A stretch of 24,907 bases of DNA. Source: UBA7446 sp965657545 (GTDB lineage Bacteria > Bacteroidota > Bacteroidia > Flavobacteriales > Flavobacteriaceae). Shown piece after piece: positions 1 through 7,610 of the stretch (position 1 is the stretch's first letter; each line of letters starts with the position of its first letter). Under the pieces are notes generated by a model. It did not search any database. It was not told where the DNA came from and saw only the letters and a program-made list of their open reading frames with translations. A program made the translations under genes and the position numbers. The DNA lies in assembly GCA_965657545.1 (NCBI GenBank), contig CBFHOG010000020.1, positions 1 through 24,907 of the forward strand. Reading direction: 5' to 3'.

Positions 1-1375
1 TAACCAAACCGTATTTATCATACAGGTAAATTAAGGATGTCATGGTAGCTGCTCCTAATTCTAATTCGCGTTTGTTTACTGCGTCAAAAGTATCATTTTC
101 GGCATGGTGGTGGTCAAAATAGCGTTGGGAATCAGGTCGGAGACCTGCCAAAACATTGTATTTGTTTTTAAGTGGACGAATGTCAGCACCGCTTCCACCC
201 TGTTCAAAATAATGAATTAGATAGGGTTTAAAGAGAGGCTTCCATGATTCAACTTGTGCAAATTCTTCATCTGAGCTATTAAATGAAAAACCACGAGGGG
301 TAAATCCACCTGCGTCTGACTCTAGTGCAAAAATATGCTTCTCATTATTTGCAAGTGCACTATTGGCATATGCATTACCGCCACGTAATCCATTTTCTTC
401 ATTCATAAATAACACCACTCTGATGGTGCGTTTTGGACGATACCCTGACTCCTTAAATAACCGCAGCACCTCCATAGACTGTACTACGCCAGCGCCATCG
501 TCGTGAGCGCCATCACCCAAATCCCAAGAATCTAAATGCCCGCCTACTACGATAATTTGATCTGGAAATTCACTGCCCTTGATTTCACCTATCACATTGT
601 GAGACCAAACATCTGCAAAGGTTTTACACTGCTGGCGAAAAAGAAATTTTAATTTAGGTTCAAGCTTTAGCAAATAGCTTAATTTTTCAGCAGCATTGGT
701 GCTTATCGCTGCTGCAGGGATGCGTTTTGATACGGATTGATCTCCATAACTCATGGCGCCAGTGTGTGGAAAATCATCTAAACGTAAATTCATAGAACGA
801 ACAATTACCCCCACGGCACCAAGTTCACTTGCCTCCCGAGCACCATCGTAACGTTGATCTACACAACCCGAATAAGCTTGAAAAGTGCTGATAAGATTAG
901 CTTGCATTGGACGATTAAAGAAAACTATTTTGCCTTCAATGTTTTTACGTCCTAATTTGGTTAAATCTTCAATACCTTGAACTTCAACAACTCTAGCTTT
1001 TAGCCCAACAGAGGGAGTGGCAACTGAGCCACCAAGTGCTGTAATGGGTACATTAAAAGTAACACCAGGTGCTGTTTCTATAAGAGCAAATTCTTTGGCT
1101 CCACGTACCCATTTTGGTACCTTAACAGGTTGCAGGTACACTCGATCAAGGCCTAAAGAGTCGAGTTCTGATTTTGTCCATGCCACTGCACGTTCTGCTC
1201 CCAAAGAACCTGACAAACGACTACCAATTCGATTTGATAAATAGTCTAGCCATTCATAAGAATGTCCTTCTAGTAATGCTAAATCGTAAAACTGTTTCAG
1301 CTGATTTTTATCAGCTGCATTAGGCTGCGCACAAAGCAAAGCACCGCAAAATAGAAGAAGAGTTAATCGAATCAT
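1..1375 (-). CDS. Exported M28-family zinc metallopeptidase, 3' end beyond window
   Basis: The reading frame is open from ATG at 1375 to the left edge, about 458 codons, so the C-terminus is missing. A short signal peptide (MIRLTLLLFCGALLCAQ) points to export to the periplasm or beyond. The M28 metal-binding pattern is visible: GGHLDSWD with H280 and D282, HDDGAG at residues 291-296, MNEENG with E326/E327, LESDAGGF, and a late FDHHHAEND segment. These fit the di-zinc ligands and catalytic acid of the carboxypeptidase Q-like M28 peptidases, which are usually about 450-500 residues, so little is lost. A protease-associated-like region probably lies between residues 120 and 230. Its ATG overlaps the stop of the response regulator upstream (ATGA), so it is the last known gene of a three-gene operon with mscS and the regulator. 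Exact substrate is not predictable; dipeptides or peptides are likely. Confidence 0.9.
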   Translation of the reverse strand, partial: MIRLTLLLFCGALLCAQPNAADKNQLKQFYDLALLEGHSYEWLDYLSNRIGSRLSGSLGAERAVAWTKSELDSLGLDRVYLQPVKVPKWVRGAKEFALIETAPGVTFNVPITALGGSVATPSVGLKARVVEVQGIEDLTKLGRKNIEGKIVFFNRPMQANLISTFQAYSGCVDQRYDGAREASELGAVGVIVRSMNLRLDDFPHTGAMSYGDQSVSKRIPAAAISTNAAEKLSYLLKLEPKLKFLFRQQCKTFADVWSHNVIGEIKGSEFPDQIIVVGGHLDSWDLGDGAHDDGAGVVQSMEVLRLFKESGYRPKRTIRVVLFMNEENGLRGGNAYANSALANNEKHIFALESDAGGFTPRGFSFNSSDEEFAQVESWKPLFKPYLIHYFEQGGSGADIRPLKNKYNVLAGLRPDSQRYFDHHHAENDTFDAVNKRELELGAATMTSLIYLYDKYGLV

Positions 1376-2526
1376 GGGTTTACATTTAATGTTGTATATA
1401 AATTAACGTCATGGGCAGTAATTTGATGCTCGCTAAGGATATGCAATCGTTCCATAACGTTTCGTAATTGTCTGATATTACCAGTCCAGTCAATTGTTTG
1501 CAAGGCTTTTATGGCATCGGGATGTAGTTCTTTTTGAGGACTCAAAGCAGCTAAAAAATGTTGAGCCAGAAGTGGAATATCATCTTTTCTATCGTTCAGT
1601 GGTGGAACGTAAAGTTCAATAACGGCAAGGCGATGATACAAATCTTCACGAAAACGATTATGAGCAATTTCTTCTTTGATGTTTTTGTTTGTTGCGGCTA
1701 CAACACGCACATCAACCGAAATAGACTTTTCGCTACCCACACGTTGAATTTTATGCTCCTCGAGCGCACGTAATACTTTGGCTTGAGCAGCCAAACTCAT
1801 ATCTCCAATTTCATCTAAAAAAAGGGTGCCACCATGGGCTTGTTCAAAAGTTCCTTTTCGGTCTTTGTGTGCAGAAGTAAAGGAACCTTTCATGTGACCA
1901 AAAAGTTCACTTTCTATAAGTTCTGACGGAATAGCAGCACAGTTCACTTCAACAAAAGGGGCAGCTGAACGGCTACTTTTATGATGTAAAGCACGGGCAA
2001 CCAACTCTTTCCCACTACCATTAGGTCCTTGAATAAAAACGCGAGCCATAGTAGGGGCCACTTTGTCAATCATGCGGTGAATGGCTTGGATTTCTTCGGA
2101 CTCACCAATCATGGTGTATTTTTTTGGTGTCCTTTTAGAAATAGATTTTTCTGGTTTTTTCTGTACGTCTAATGCAGAACGTACTGTTTGGAGCAAATGA
2201 TTTAAATCTGGTGGTTTGGCAATATAGTCATAGGCACCCAATCGCATAGCTTGAACAGCAGTTTCCAAATCGCCGTGACCTGAAATCATCACGACAGGCG
2301 TTTGGGGTGCGTGTTCTTGAACAAAAGCCAATACCTCAATACCATCTTTTTTTGGCATTTTAATATCACATAAAATAAGATCAAAAGCCAATTTTGAAAT
2401 AGATGAAATGGCAGAAACACCATCTTCAGCTTCACTAATAATGAGTGTTTTATTTTCTTCTACAAGAACTTTTCGCAATACACGGCGGATGTTTGCTTCG
2501 TCTTCTACAATTAGAATATGTGCCAT
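1372..2526 (-). CDS. NtrC-family sigma-54 response regulator lacking the C-terminal HTH
   Basis: A two-domain protein of 384 residues. The receiver domain (about 1-120) has the acidic pocket E8/D9, phospho-acceptor D54 in LCDIKMPK, the switch S82 and K104. The AAA+ sigma-54 interaction domain (about 138-365) has Walker A GPNGSGKE at 167-174, a GAFTGA-type loop reading GSFTSA at 214-219 with its key F and T kept, Walker B GGTLFLDEIGDM at 232-243, and FREDLYHRL at 292-300. The protein ends about 20 residues after WTGNIRQLRNVMERL, so the Fis-type helix-turn-helix usual in NtrC, AtoC and ZraR (about 440-470 residues) is absent. It should contact sigma-54 holoenzyme but cannot bind an enhancer by the usual domain. 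Related flavobacterial proteins of about 385-390 residues also lack the HTH, so this is probably not a recent truncation. It follows mscS with no gap and overlaps the M28 peptidase gene. No histidine kinase is visible here. Confidence 0.93.
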   Translation of the reverse strand: MAHILIVEDEANIRRVLRKVLVEENKTLIISEAEDGVSAISSISKLAFDLILCDIKMPKKDGIEVLAFVQEHAPQTPVVMISGHGDLETAVQAMRLGAYDYIAKPPDLNHLLQTVRSALDVQKKPEKSISKRTPKKYTMIGESEEIQAIHRMIDKVAPTMARVFIQGPNGSGKELVARALHHKSSRSAAPFVEVNCAAIPSELIESELFGHMKGSFTSAHKDRKGTFEQAHGGTLFLDEIGDMSLAAQAKVLRALEEHKIQRVGSEKSISVDVRVVAATNKNIKEEIAHNRFREDLYHRLAVIELYVPPLNDRKDDIPLLAQHFLAALSPQKELHPDAIKALQTIDWTGNIRQLRNVMERLHILSEHQITAHDVNLYTTLNVNP

Positions 2527-3345
2527 TTAATTTACTTTATGAATAACTCGTTGGGGAAACGGAATTTCAATATTGTGTTGACGCAGTGTCTTTTCAATGG
2601 CAAATCTCAAATCACTTTTAATTATTGCCCCTTTAAATGCATCATCTGTAAATACAATGAGCGTAAAGTCAAGACTGCTGTCACCAAAATTTTGAAATAA
2701 CAACACAGGATCTTTGCTTTTTATGACATCGGGGTGATTTTTTGCCGTTTCTAAAATTACTTCTTTGAATTTATCCACATCTGTACCGTAGGCAACGCCT
2801 ATGTCTATGGCTTCTCCTGTGACCTTATTATTCTCTGTCCAATTGAAAAGCGTTGTGGTCAGGTATTTGTGATTTGGTATAATAAGTACTTTGTTGTCAC
2901 GGGTTACCGCTCGGGTAGTACGAAGTGTAATTTTCTCAACACGACCGACCTTGTCATTAAGCTCAATAATATCACCTACATGCACCGTTTGATCAATCAA
3001 AATAAAAATTCCAGAAATGATATCCTGAAAAAAAGTTTGCAACGCAAAACCAACACCAACCAATAAGGCAGCAGATGCGGCTAAAAGCGCAGTTAGATTA
3101 ACACCAGCATTTTGCAAGGCCAATAAAAAGACAACGGTATAGACCGAATAGTTGAAAAACGAAAAAACGGGTTTGAACTTCCCCCTACGATCTGGAGAGA
3201 GTTTACGGCTTAAGATTTTGCGGGCTATGCGCAATGAAAATGATATTGCAACAATGACAAAAATCCAAATCAAGAATGAACCAAGGCTCATTTGAGCATC
3301 ACCAATTCCGATATTATATTGAAAGATAGATTTGATTTTTTCCAT
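2527..3345 (-). CDS. MscS-family small-conductance mechanosensitive channel
   Basis: An inner-membrane channel that would open under membrane tension during hypo-osmotic shock. From the chosen ATG it is 272 residues, close to E. coli MscS (286). Hydrophobic segments lie at about residues 20-40, 65-85 and 95-120. The last is the pore helix: a small-residue-rich stretch ALLAASAALLVGVGFALQT followed by FFQDIISGIFILID, the hallmark MscS region. A beta domain (VGDIIELNDKVGRVEKI) and a C-terminal cytoplasmic alpha/beta domain follow. The frame is open to a TTG at 3393, but that TTG lies in the stem of a terminator for the upstream gene. ATG at 3345 gives the normal N-terminus and has a box resembling the -7 element (TATATTCG, one mismatch) only a few bases before it. 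The gene abuts the response regulator start, so both are probably cotranscribed. Confidence 0.92.
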   Translation of the reverse strand: MEKIKSIFQYNIGIGDAQMSLGSFLIWIFVIVAISFSLRIARKILSRKLSPDRRGKFKPVFSFFNYSVYTVVFLLALQNAGVNLTALLAASAALLVGVGFALQTFFQDIISGIFILIDQTVHVGDIIELNDKVGRVEKITLRTTRAVTRDNKVLIIPNHKYLTTTLFNWTENNKVTGEAIDIGVAYGTDVDKFKEVILETAKNHPDVIKSKDPVLLFQNFGDSSLDFTLIVFTDDAFKGAIIKSDLRFAIEKTLRQHNIEIPFPQRVIHKVN

Positions 3346-3372
3346 ATTCGAATATAGAAAAAATATGGGCTG

Positions 3373-3405
3373 AAAAAGAAAACCCACCCTCAAAAAGAGG
3401 ATGGG
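3373..3405 (-). terminator. Second terminator downstream of dnaJ
   Basis: On the minus strand a 9-bp stem (CCCATCCTC / GAGGGTGGG, one G-U pair) with a TTTTT loop is followed by TTTTCTTTTT. Stem arms lie at 3397-3405 and 3383-3391. It separates grpE-dnaJ from mscS. Confidence 0.75.
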
Positions 3406-3418
3406 AAAAAATTGCTAT

Positions 3419-3454
3419 GAAAAAGAAAAATAACTATAGATAAATCTATCGTTA
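3419..3454 (-). terminator. First, AT-rich terminator downstream of dnaJ
   Basis: A 24-base near-perfect palindrome at 3431-3454 (11-bp arms, one mismatch) is followed on the minus strand by TTTTTCTTTTTC. It starts about 40 bases after the dnaJ stop. With the next hairpin it makes a tandem pair. The stem is AT-rich, so it may be weak on its own. Confidence 0.5.
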
Positions 3455-3494
3455 TGCCAAATATATAAACTTTATGCTTACAAATGATATAAAA

Positions 3495-4601
3495 TCATGA
3501 AAACATGTCTTTTACTTTGTCAAAAAACGATTTGTGCGTTGATTTTGGACTTGGCTTAAAGTTTTCATGTGCACTTTGCTGCTCAAAAAATTGTTTTTGC
3601 TCTTTGGTAAGTTGCTCAGGTGTCCAAACACTCACATGAACAAGTAAGTCACCCGTTCCATAACCGTTTAAACTGGGTATTCCTTTGCCTTTAAGACGTA
3701 AAATTTTACCTGACTGAATCCCAGCATCTAACTTAATACGAACAGAACCTCCTACGGTATCAATTTCCTTATACGTTCCAAGGACTGCTTCAGAAATAGA
3801 AATATACAGGTCTAGATGCAGGTTATTGCCTTCTCGTTTTAAGTGCGTATGCTCTTTTACAGAAATTTGAACAATCAAATCTCCAGAAAGCCCTTGACCA
3901 GGCGCTTCATTTCCTTTGCCGGATACTTTAAGCTGCATGTCATCTTCTACACCAGCAGGGATTTTGATAGAAACTGTTTCCTCTTGAGAAATCATGCCAT
4001 AAGCATCAGCACCTGAAGGACGATGACGCAAACTCTGTCCAGCGCCATTACAAGTGGTACAGGTAGTTGCAGATTGCATTCTCCCTAAGATGGTATTGGT
4101 TATGCGCATGGTTTGTCCAGATCCACCACAAGTTTTACAGGTTGCATAACTGACACCTGGAGCTTGTTTTTTTCGCTTAACTTTAATTTTTTTCTCAACG
4201 CCCAGAACTATTTCTTCAAGAGTTAGCGTAACACGCACACGTAGGTTAGTTCCTTTTGCACGGCGTTGACCTCCACCAAAACCACCAAAACCACCGCCGA
4301 AAGCACTGCCGAAAACATCTCCAAACTGACTGAAAATGTCGTCCATATTCATTCCCCCGCCTCCAAAGCCTTGGTTTCCATCAAAAGCAGCGTGCCCATA
4401 TTGGTCGTATTGCGCGCGTTTTTTCTCATCACCAAGGATTTCATACGCTTCAGCTGCTTGTTTAAATTTTTTCTCTGCCTCTGCATCACCAGGATTTTTA
4501 TCTGGATGATAGGCAATGGCTTTTTTGCGATATGCTTTCTTGATGTCCGCTGCAGAAGCCGATTTGCTAATCCCAAGTATGTCGTAAAAGTCTTCTTTCA
4601 T
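3495..4601 (-). CDS. dnaJ: DnaJ (Hsp40) with a reduced zinc-finger domain
   Basis: Co-chaperone that delivers unfolded clients to DnaK and stimulates its ATPase. Order of parts in 368 residues: J domain 3-69 with HPD at 32-34; Gly/Phe-rich linker about 78-112; cysteine-rich region about 140-205; C-terminal substrate-binding beta domains about 206-345. The odd part is the cysteine-rich region. Canonical DnaJ has four CxxCxGxG motifs folding as two zinc centres (I+IV and II+III). Here only CKTCGGSG (155-162) and CTTCNGAG (181-188) exist, about 18 residues apart as expected for II and III. Motif I is replaced by KRKKQAPGVSY and motif IV by HRPSGADAYG, with no cysteines. The gene follows grpE with a 2-base gap. 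dnaK is not in this window. The complete C-terminal domains and downstream terminators argue for a functional gene. Confidence 0.96.
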   Translation of the reverse strand: MKEDFYDILGISKSASAADIKKAYRKKAIAYHPDKNPGDAEAEKKFKQAAEAYEILGDEKKRAQYDQYGHAAFDGNQGFGGGGMNMDDIFSQFGDVFGSAFGGGFGGFGGGQRRAKGTNLRVRVTLTLEEIVLGVEKKIKVKRKKQAPGVSYATCKTCGGSGQTMRITNTILGRMQSATTCTTCNGAGQSLRHRPSGADAYGMISQEETVSIKIPAGVEDDMQLKVSGKGNEAPGQGLSGDLIVQISVKEHTHLKREGNNLHLDLYISISEAVLGTYKEIDTVGGSVRIKLDAGIQSGKILRLKGKGIPSLNGYGTGDLLVHVSVWTPEQLTKEQKQFFEQQSAHENFKPSPKSTHKSFFDKVKDMFS

Positions 4602-4603
4602 AT

Positions 4604-5128
4604 TTACTGAGCTACCACAACTTTAGGGTAACGAATTATTAGATCTCCAAGTTTGTACCCAGCTCCAACTACGTCAATAATAGTGCCTTTCGGATGTTCG
4701 TCTGTTGCGGGGAGTTGGGTAATGGCTTCGTGTAATTCAGCGTCAAAAATGGCTTTTGGTACAATTTCCATTTTGGACAATCCCTGTTGTTTGAGTGTGT
4801 CGTCTAGTTTGTTGTGAATAAGGCGTATTCCTGCCAATTGAGCATCGTTTTCATCAAGCTCAGCAAGTGCGCGTTCAAAATCGTCAAGAACAGGAAGTAG
4901 CGCCACCATTACTTCTTGAGATGCTGTTTTGAACAACTCAATCCGCTCTTTTGCTGTACGTTTTTTGTAGTTTTCAAACTCGGCAAATAAGCGTAAAAAT
5001 TTATTTTTTTCGTCTTCTAATGCTGATTGAATTTCTGATAACGGATCTTTTTCAACTTCGGCTTTTGGCGTTTGTTCTTGCTGAACTACCTCTTCCTCAA
5101 CTTCTTTTTTTTCTTTTTTTGTAGCCAT
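4604..5128 (-). CDS. grpE: GrpE nucleotide exchange factor for DnaK
   Basis: Cytoplasmic exchange factor that releases ADP from DnaK. The 174-residue protein has the typical layout: a highly charged, disordered start (about 1-35, Lys/Glu/Gln-rich), a long coiled-coil helix (about 36-75, with FLRLFAEFENYKKRTAKER), a four-helix dimer region with LLPVLDDFERAL, and a C-terminal beta head (HEAITQLPATDEHPKGTIIDVVGAGYKLGDLIIRYPKVVVA). Size is close to the family norm (about 180-200). ATG at 5128 sits about 20 bases after a good TAnnTTTG promoter box. dnaJ follows after 2 bases, so expression and stoichiometry are probably coupled. Confidence 0.97.
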   Translation of the reverse strand: MATKKEKKEVEEEVVQQEQTPKAEVEKDPLSEIQSALEDEKNKFLRLFAEFENYKKRTAKERIELFKTASQEVMVALLPVLDDFERALAELDENDAQLAGIRLIHNKLDDTLKQQGLSKMEIVPKAIFDAELHEAITQLPATDEHPKGTIIDVVGAGYKLGDLIIRYPKVVVAQ

Positions 5129-5144
5129 AACTCGTTTTTAAGAC

Positions 5145-5165
5145 TTTGGCAAAAGTACTGCCAAA
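5145..5165 (-). promoter_or_regulatory. Perfect 7-7-7 inverted repeat over the grpE-dnaJ promoter
   Basis: Arms TTTGGCA (5145-5151) and TGCCAAA (5159-5165) flank a 7-base spacer. The repeat covers the whole TACTTTTG box on the minus strand, so a protein bound here would block sigma access. It does not match CIRCE (TTAGCACTC-N9-GAGTGCTAA). The palindrome is seen directly; the operator role is inferred. Confidence 0.55.
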
Positions 5166-5181
5166 ACCTATATGATGTCAA
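5150..5181 (-). promoter_or_regulatory. Promoter of grpE-dnaJ, Bacteroidota sigma-A type
   Basis: On the minus strand TTG (5179-5181) is separated by 21 bases from TACTTTTG (5150-5157), an exact TAnnTTTG -7 box. Expected transcription start is near 5143-5145, giving a leader of about 15 bases. Confidence 0.7.
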
Positions 5182-5188
5182 AATGGCA

Positions 5189-6106
5189 TTACTTTTTTCT
5201 ACGCAATGGTAGTAAATCATGAAGGGCATCTTTAATTAAAGGATATTCAAATTCAAAACCTTGATTTTCTGCATTTGCACATGATGCATTGATACTATCA
5301 AACAGTACTTCCCCCATTTCTCCCATAGCAGTTTTAATCACAAACTTTGGGATTCCAGGTAACCACTGCGGAACGCCATAGGATTTAGCTATGGCTTTTA
5401 CCAACGCTTTTTGAGTTACAGGGTTAGGCGAAACACCATTATAAACATCCGGGTACTCTAATGAAAAAGCAAACAAACGAACCAAATCTTGCATGTGTAT
5501 CCAAGACTGCCATTGTGCTCCGTTTCCAAACCATGCACCCAACCCAAAAGAAGTAGGTATAGCCAACGGTAACAATGCACCACCTTCTCTAGCAAGGACC
5601 AAACCTATTCGAATTTTACTAACATGAGCAACAACTGCGTTTGCTTTATCAACTTCGGCTTCCCAAGAACGAACTACCTCGGCAGGAAAACTATTAGAAA
5701 TATAGGTGTCTGTTTCAGTATAAATTTTTGTAGGACTTGACGGGTAAACACCTATAGCAGATGCCGAAATAAAATGTTTTACGCAATGATTTTTGTTGGT
5801 TTTTAATGCATTTACAAGCATTCGATTACCTAAAACCCTACTATCAAGAATAGATTTCTTTGTTTTTGAGGTCCAGCGTTGGGCAATTTTAGTTCCTGCC
5901 AAACTAATAATCGCATCTACATTGCTCAGCGCATCATTATCCATAATTCCTCTTTCAGGATTCCAATGAAAAACCGTGATATGTGATGCGAAAGCTGTAG
6001 TATCGGAACGAGTTGAGAGTACAGATATTTGATGACCAGCCTGTTCTAAAACGGGGATAAGCGCTTTCCCGACAAGCCCACTAGCGCCAGAAATTAAAAT
6101 TCGCAT
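5189..6106 (-). CDS. TIGR01777-family NAD(P)-dependent epimerase/SDR protein (YfcH-like)
   Basis: An extended short-chain dehydrogenase of 305 residues. The N-terminal Rossmann fold begins at once with MRILISGASGLVGKAL, whose GxxGxxG (7-13) binds the dinucleotide. Further family markers are FHWNPERGIMD, VDAIISLAGTKIAQRWT, HFISASAIGVYPS (Ser in place of part of the usual SDR triad region), SWEAEVDKA and KIRIGLVLAREGGALLP, then GVSPNPVTQKALVKAIA. The final 50 residues (VPQWLPGIPKFVIKTAMGEM) match the DUF1731 C-terminal region of this family. Homologues such as E. coli YfcH are about 300 residues and have no firmly established substrate. It has its own promoter, divergent from ilvE. Confidence 0.9.
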   Translation of the reverse strand: MRILISGASGLVGKALIPVLEQAGHQISVLSTRSDTTAFASHITVFHWNPERGIMDNDALSNVDAIISLAGTKIAQRWTSKTKKSILDSRVLGNRMLVNALKTNKNHCVKHFISASAIGVYPSSPTKIYTETDTYISNSFPAEVVRSWEAEVDKANAVVAHVSKIRIGLVLAREGGALLPLAIPTSFGLGAWFGNGAQWQSWIHMQDLVRLFAFSLEYPDVYNGVSPNPVTQKALVKAIAKSYGVPQWLPGIPKFVIKTAMGEMGEVLFDSINASCANAENQGFEFEYPLIKDALHDLLPLRRKK

Positions 6107-6117
6107 TCTTTTTTTTG

Positions 6118-6148
6118 TAAATGTACATCAGATGCTGAGTACACCCAA
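6118..6148 (-). promoter_or_regulatory. Probable promoter of the epimerase gene
   Basis: On the minus strand TTG (6146-6148), a 20-base spacer and TACATTTA (6118-6125), one mismatch from TAnnTTTG, end 11 bases before the start codon. It is back to back with the ilvE promoter. Confidence 0.45.
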
Positions 6149-6156
6149 GATTTTCC

Positions 6157-6164
6157 TACTTTTG
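6157..6164 (+). promoter_or_regulatory. -7 box of ilvE, implying a leaderless mRNA
   Basis: TACTTTTG matches TAnnTTTG exactly and ends 4 bases before the ilvE ATG. Transcription would start at or next to the A of the ATG. No good TTG -33 element is seen at 19-23 bases upstream. Confidence 0.5.
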
Positions 6165-6168
6165 TTCT

Positions 6169-7230
6169 ATGGAACAACACATAAACATCACAACTGCGTC
6201 TGTATCCTCAATAGACGCCGTTGATTTTGATCATTTGGCTTTCGGTGCAACATTCACGGATCATATGTTTGTCTGTGACTTTAAAGATGGTAAATGGGAA
6301 GTTCCTGAAATAGTTCCCTATGCCCCTATGCAGATCTCTCCAGCAGCAAGTGTGTTGCATTACGGTCAAGCCGTATTTGAGGGCATGAAAGCGTTTAAAG
6401 ACAGTAACGGCGGCGTATGGTTATTCCGTCCTGAGGAAAATGCCAAACGAATAAATAAATCTGCAGAACGCCTTGCAATTCCAACCTTCCCTGAAGAACT
6501 TTTTTTGGAAGGAATGAAAAAACTGATTTCTTTAGATAAAGAATGGATAAAAGCCGGTGCAGGAAAATCGCTTTACGTTAGACCGTTTGTATTTGCGTCT
6601 GAGGCAGGTGTCCAAGCCTCTGCGGCTTCTGAATATCGATTTATGATTATCTGTGCTCCTGTAGCAAGTTATTATGGTGGTGATGTTCGTGTAAAAATTG
6701 CAGATCATTACAGTCGTGCTCCTCAAGGGGGAGTAGGCTATGCCAAAGCAGCAGGAAATTATGGAGGACAGTTCTATCCTACCCAACTTGCTAAGGCTGA
6801 AGGCTATCAACAAGTTATTTGGACAGATGCCGCTACCCACGAACACATTGAAGAAGCTGGCACCATGAATTTGTTTTTCAGAATTGGAGACACTTTAATC
6901 ACAGCGCCTACCAGTGACAGTATCCTGGATGGTGTTACACGAAAAAGCATTCTTGATTTAGCTGCGCATTTGGATATTAAAACTGAAGTACGAGCGCTAA
7001 AGGTTTCAGAACTCATCGAAGCCAAAAAATCAGGCGAATTACTTGAAATATTTGGTAGTGGAACAGCAGTTGTTATTCAACCCATTATTGGCTTTGGTTA
7101 TAAAGGGACAGATTTCGACGTACCCCTACCCGAAAACAGCTATGCGGAAAAACTTAAAAATGCATTGGTTGATATTCAGAACAACAATGCTGAAGATCCA
7201 TTTGGTTGGCGCTTCAAGGTTTGTGACTAA
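6169..7230 (+). CDS. ilvE: Branched-chain amino acid aminotransferase
   Basis: PLP-dependent fold-type IV transaminase that interconverts Leu, Ile and Val with their 2-oxo acids using glutamate/2-oxoglutarate in the cytoplasm. At 353 residues it fits the longer ilvE_II class (about 340-365, like the mitochondrial enzymes). Visible markers: HYGQAVFEGMKAF (65-77), SLYVRPFVFASE (134-145), the PLP lysine expected at K193 in GYAKAAGNYGG, IEEAGTMNLFF (227-237) holding the phosphate-binding loop, and LDGVTRKSIL plus FGSGTAVVIQPI near the end. The start is fixed by a promoter box 4 bases upstream. It converges on the NTP pyrophosphohydrolase gene with a 4-base overlap of stop codons and no hairpin between them. 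It sits apart from other ilv genes and links to the glutamate/glutamine theme further on. Confidence 0.96.
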   Translation: MEQHINITTASVSSIDAVDFDHLAFGATFTDHMFVCDFKDGKWEVPEIVPYAPMQISPAASVLHYGQAVFEGMKAFKDSNGGVWLFRPEENAKRINKSAERLAIPTFPEELFLEGMKKLISLDKEWIKAGAGKSLYVRPFVFASEAGVQASAASEYRFMIICAPVASYYGGDVRVKIADHYSRAPQGGVGYAKAAGNYGGQFYPTQLAKAEGYQQVIWTDAATHEHIEEAGTMNLFFRIGDTLITAPTSDSILDGVTRKSILDLAAHLDIKTEVRALKVSELIEAKKSGELLEIFGSGTAVVIQPIIGFGYKGTDFDVPLPENSYAEKLKNALVDIQNNNAEDPFGWRFKVCD

Positions 7231-7610
7231 TCCAAAAACTGTGTTAAGTCGGGCTTACGATAATTTGGTCCTTTCATTACCTTACCGTCTTCTCTGTAAA
7301 TAGGTTTTCCATCTGCACCAAGTTTACTCATATTGCTATCTTGGATTTCATCAAACACCTCCTCGATAATATGTTGCATGCCGTGAGAAAGTATGGTGCC
7401 ACATAATATGTATAACATATCGCCAAGAGCGTCTGCCACTTCTACCAAGTCGTTAGCGTTTGCAGCGTCGAGATACTCATTATTTTCCTCCGCCATGAGT
7501 TTATGACGTAATTCATTTATTTCTTTTGAAATGTTACCGACAGGGGTATTTGCCATTCCCACACCAAAAGCGTTGTGAAATGCAGCTACTGCATCTAATT
7601 GTTTTTGCAT
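7227..7610 (-). CDS. MazG-like all-alpha nucleoside triphosphate pyrophosphohydrolase
   Basis: A 127-residue protein resembling the PRA-PH/MazG-type domain that hydrolyses nucleotides to monophosphate and pyrophosphate, likely a house-cleaning role. The metal-binding helices show MAEENNEYLDA (about 39-49) and LVEVADALGDMLYILCGT (about 55-72), the ExxE and ExxD pattern of the superfamily. The C-terminal part (EVFDEIQDSNMSKLGADGKP, then YREDGKVMKGPNYRKPDL) is typical of a small single-domain subgroup found in Bacteroidota and some phages. Its substrate (dNTP, damaged nucleotide or phosphoribosyl-ATP) cannot be told from sequence. PRA-PH in histidine synthesis is less likely because no his genes are near. 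It is divergent from the small membrane protein-crcB pair. Confidence 0.85.
   Translation of the reverse strand: MQKQLDAVAAFHNAFGVGMANTPVGNISKEINELRHKLMAEENNEYLDAANANDLVEVADALGDMLYILCGTILSHGMQHIIEEVFDEIQDSNMSKLGADGKPIYREDGKVMKGPNYRKPDLTQFLD

Noticed and set aside
1017..1244. Plus-strand frame within the M28 gene
   Set aside because: It is the antisense shadow of a well-supported peptidase gene, with no promoter or recognisable protein.
2527..3393. Longer MscS reading frame from TTG at 3393
   Set aside because: The TTG is inside the stem of a terminator for dnaJ, and the extra 16 residues are unlike MscS N-termini; ATG 3345 is better.
5129..5188. CIRCE (HrcA operator) before grpE
   Set aside because: The inverted repeat found is TTTGGCA-N7-TGCCAAA, with neither the arm sequence nor the 9-base spacer of CIRCE.
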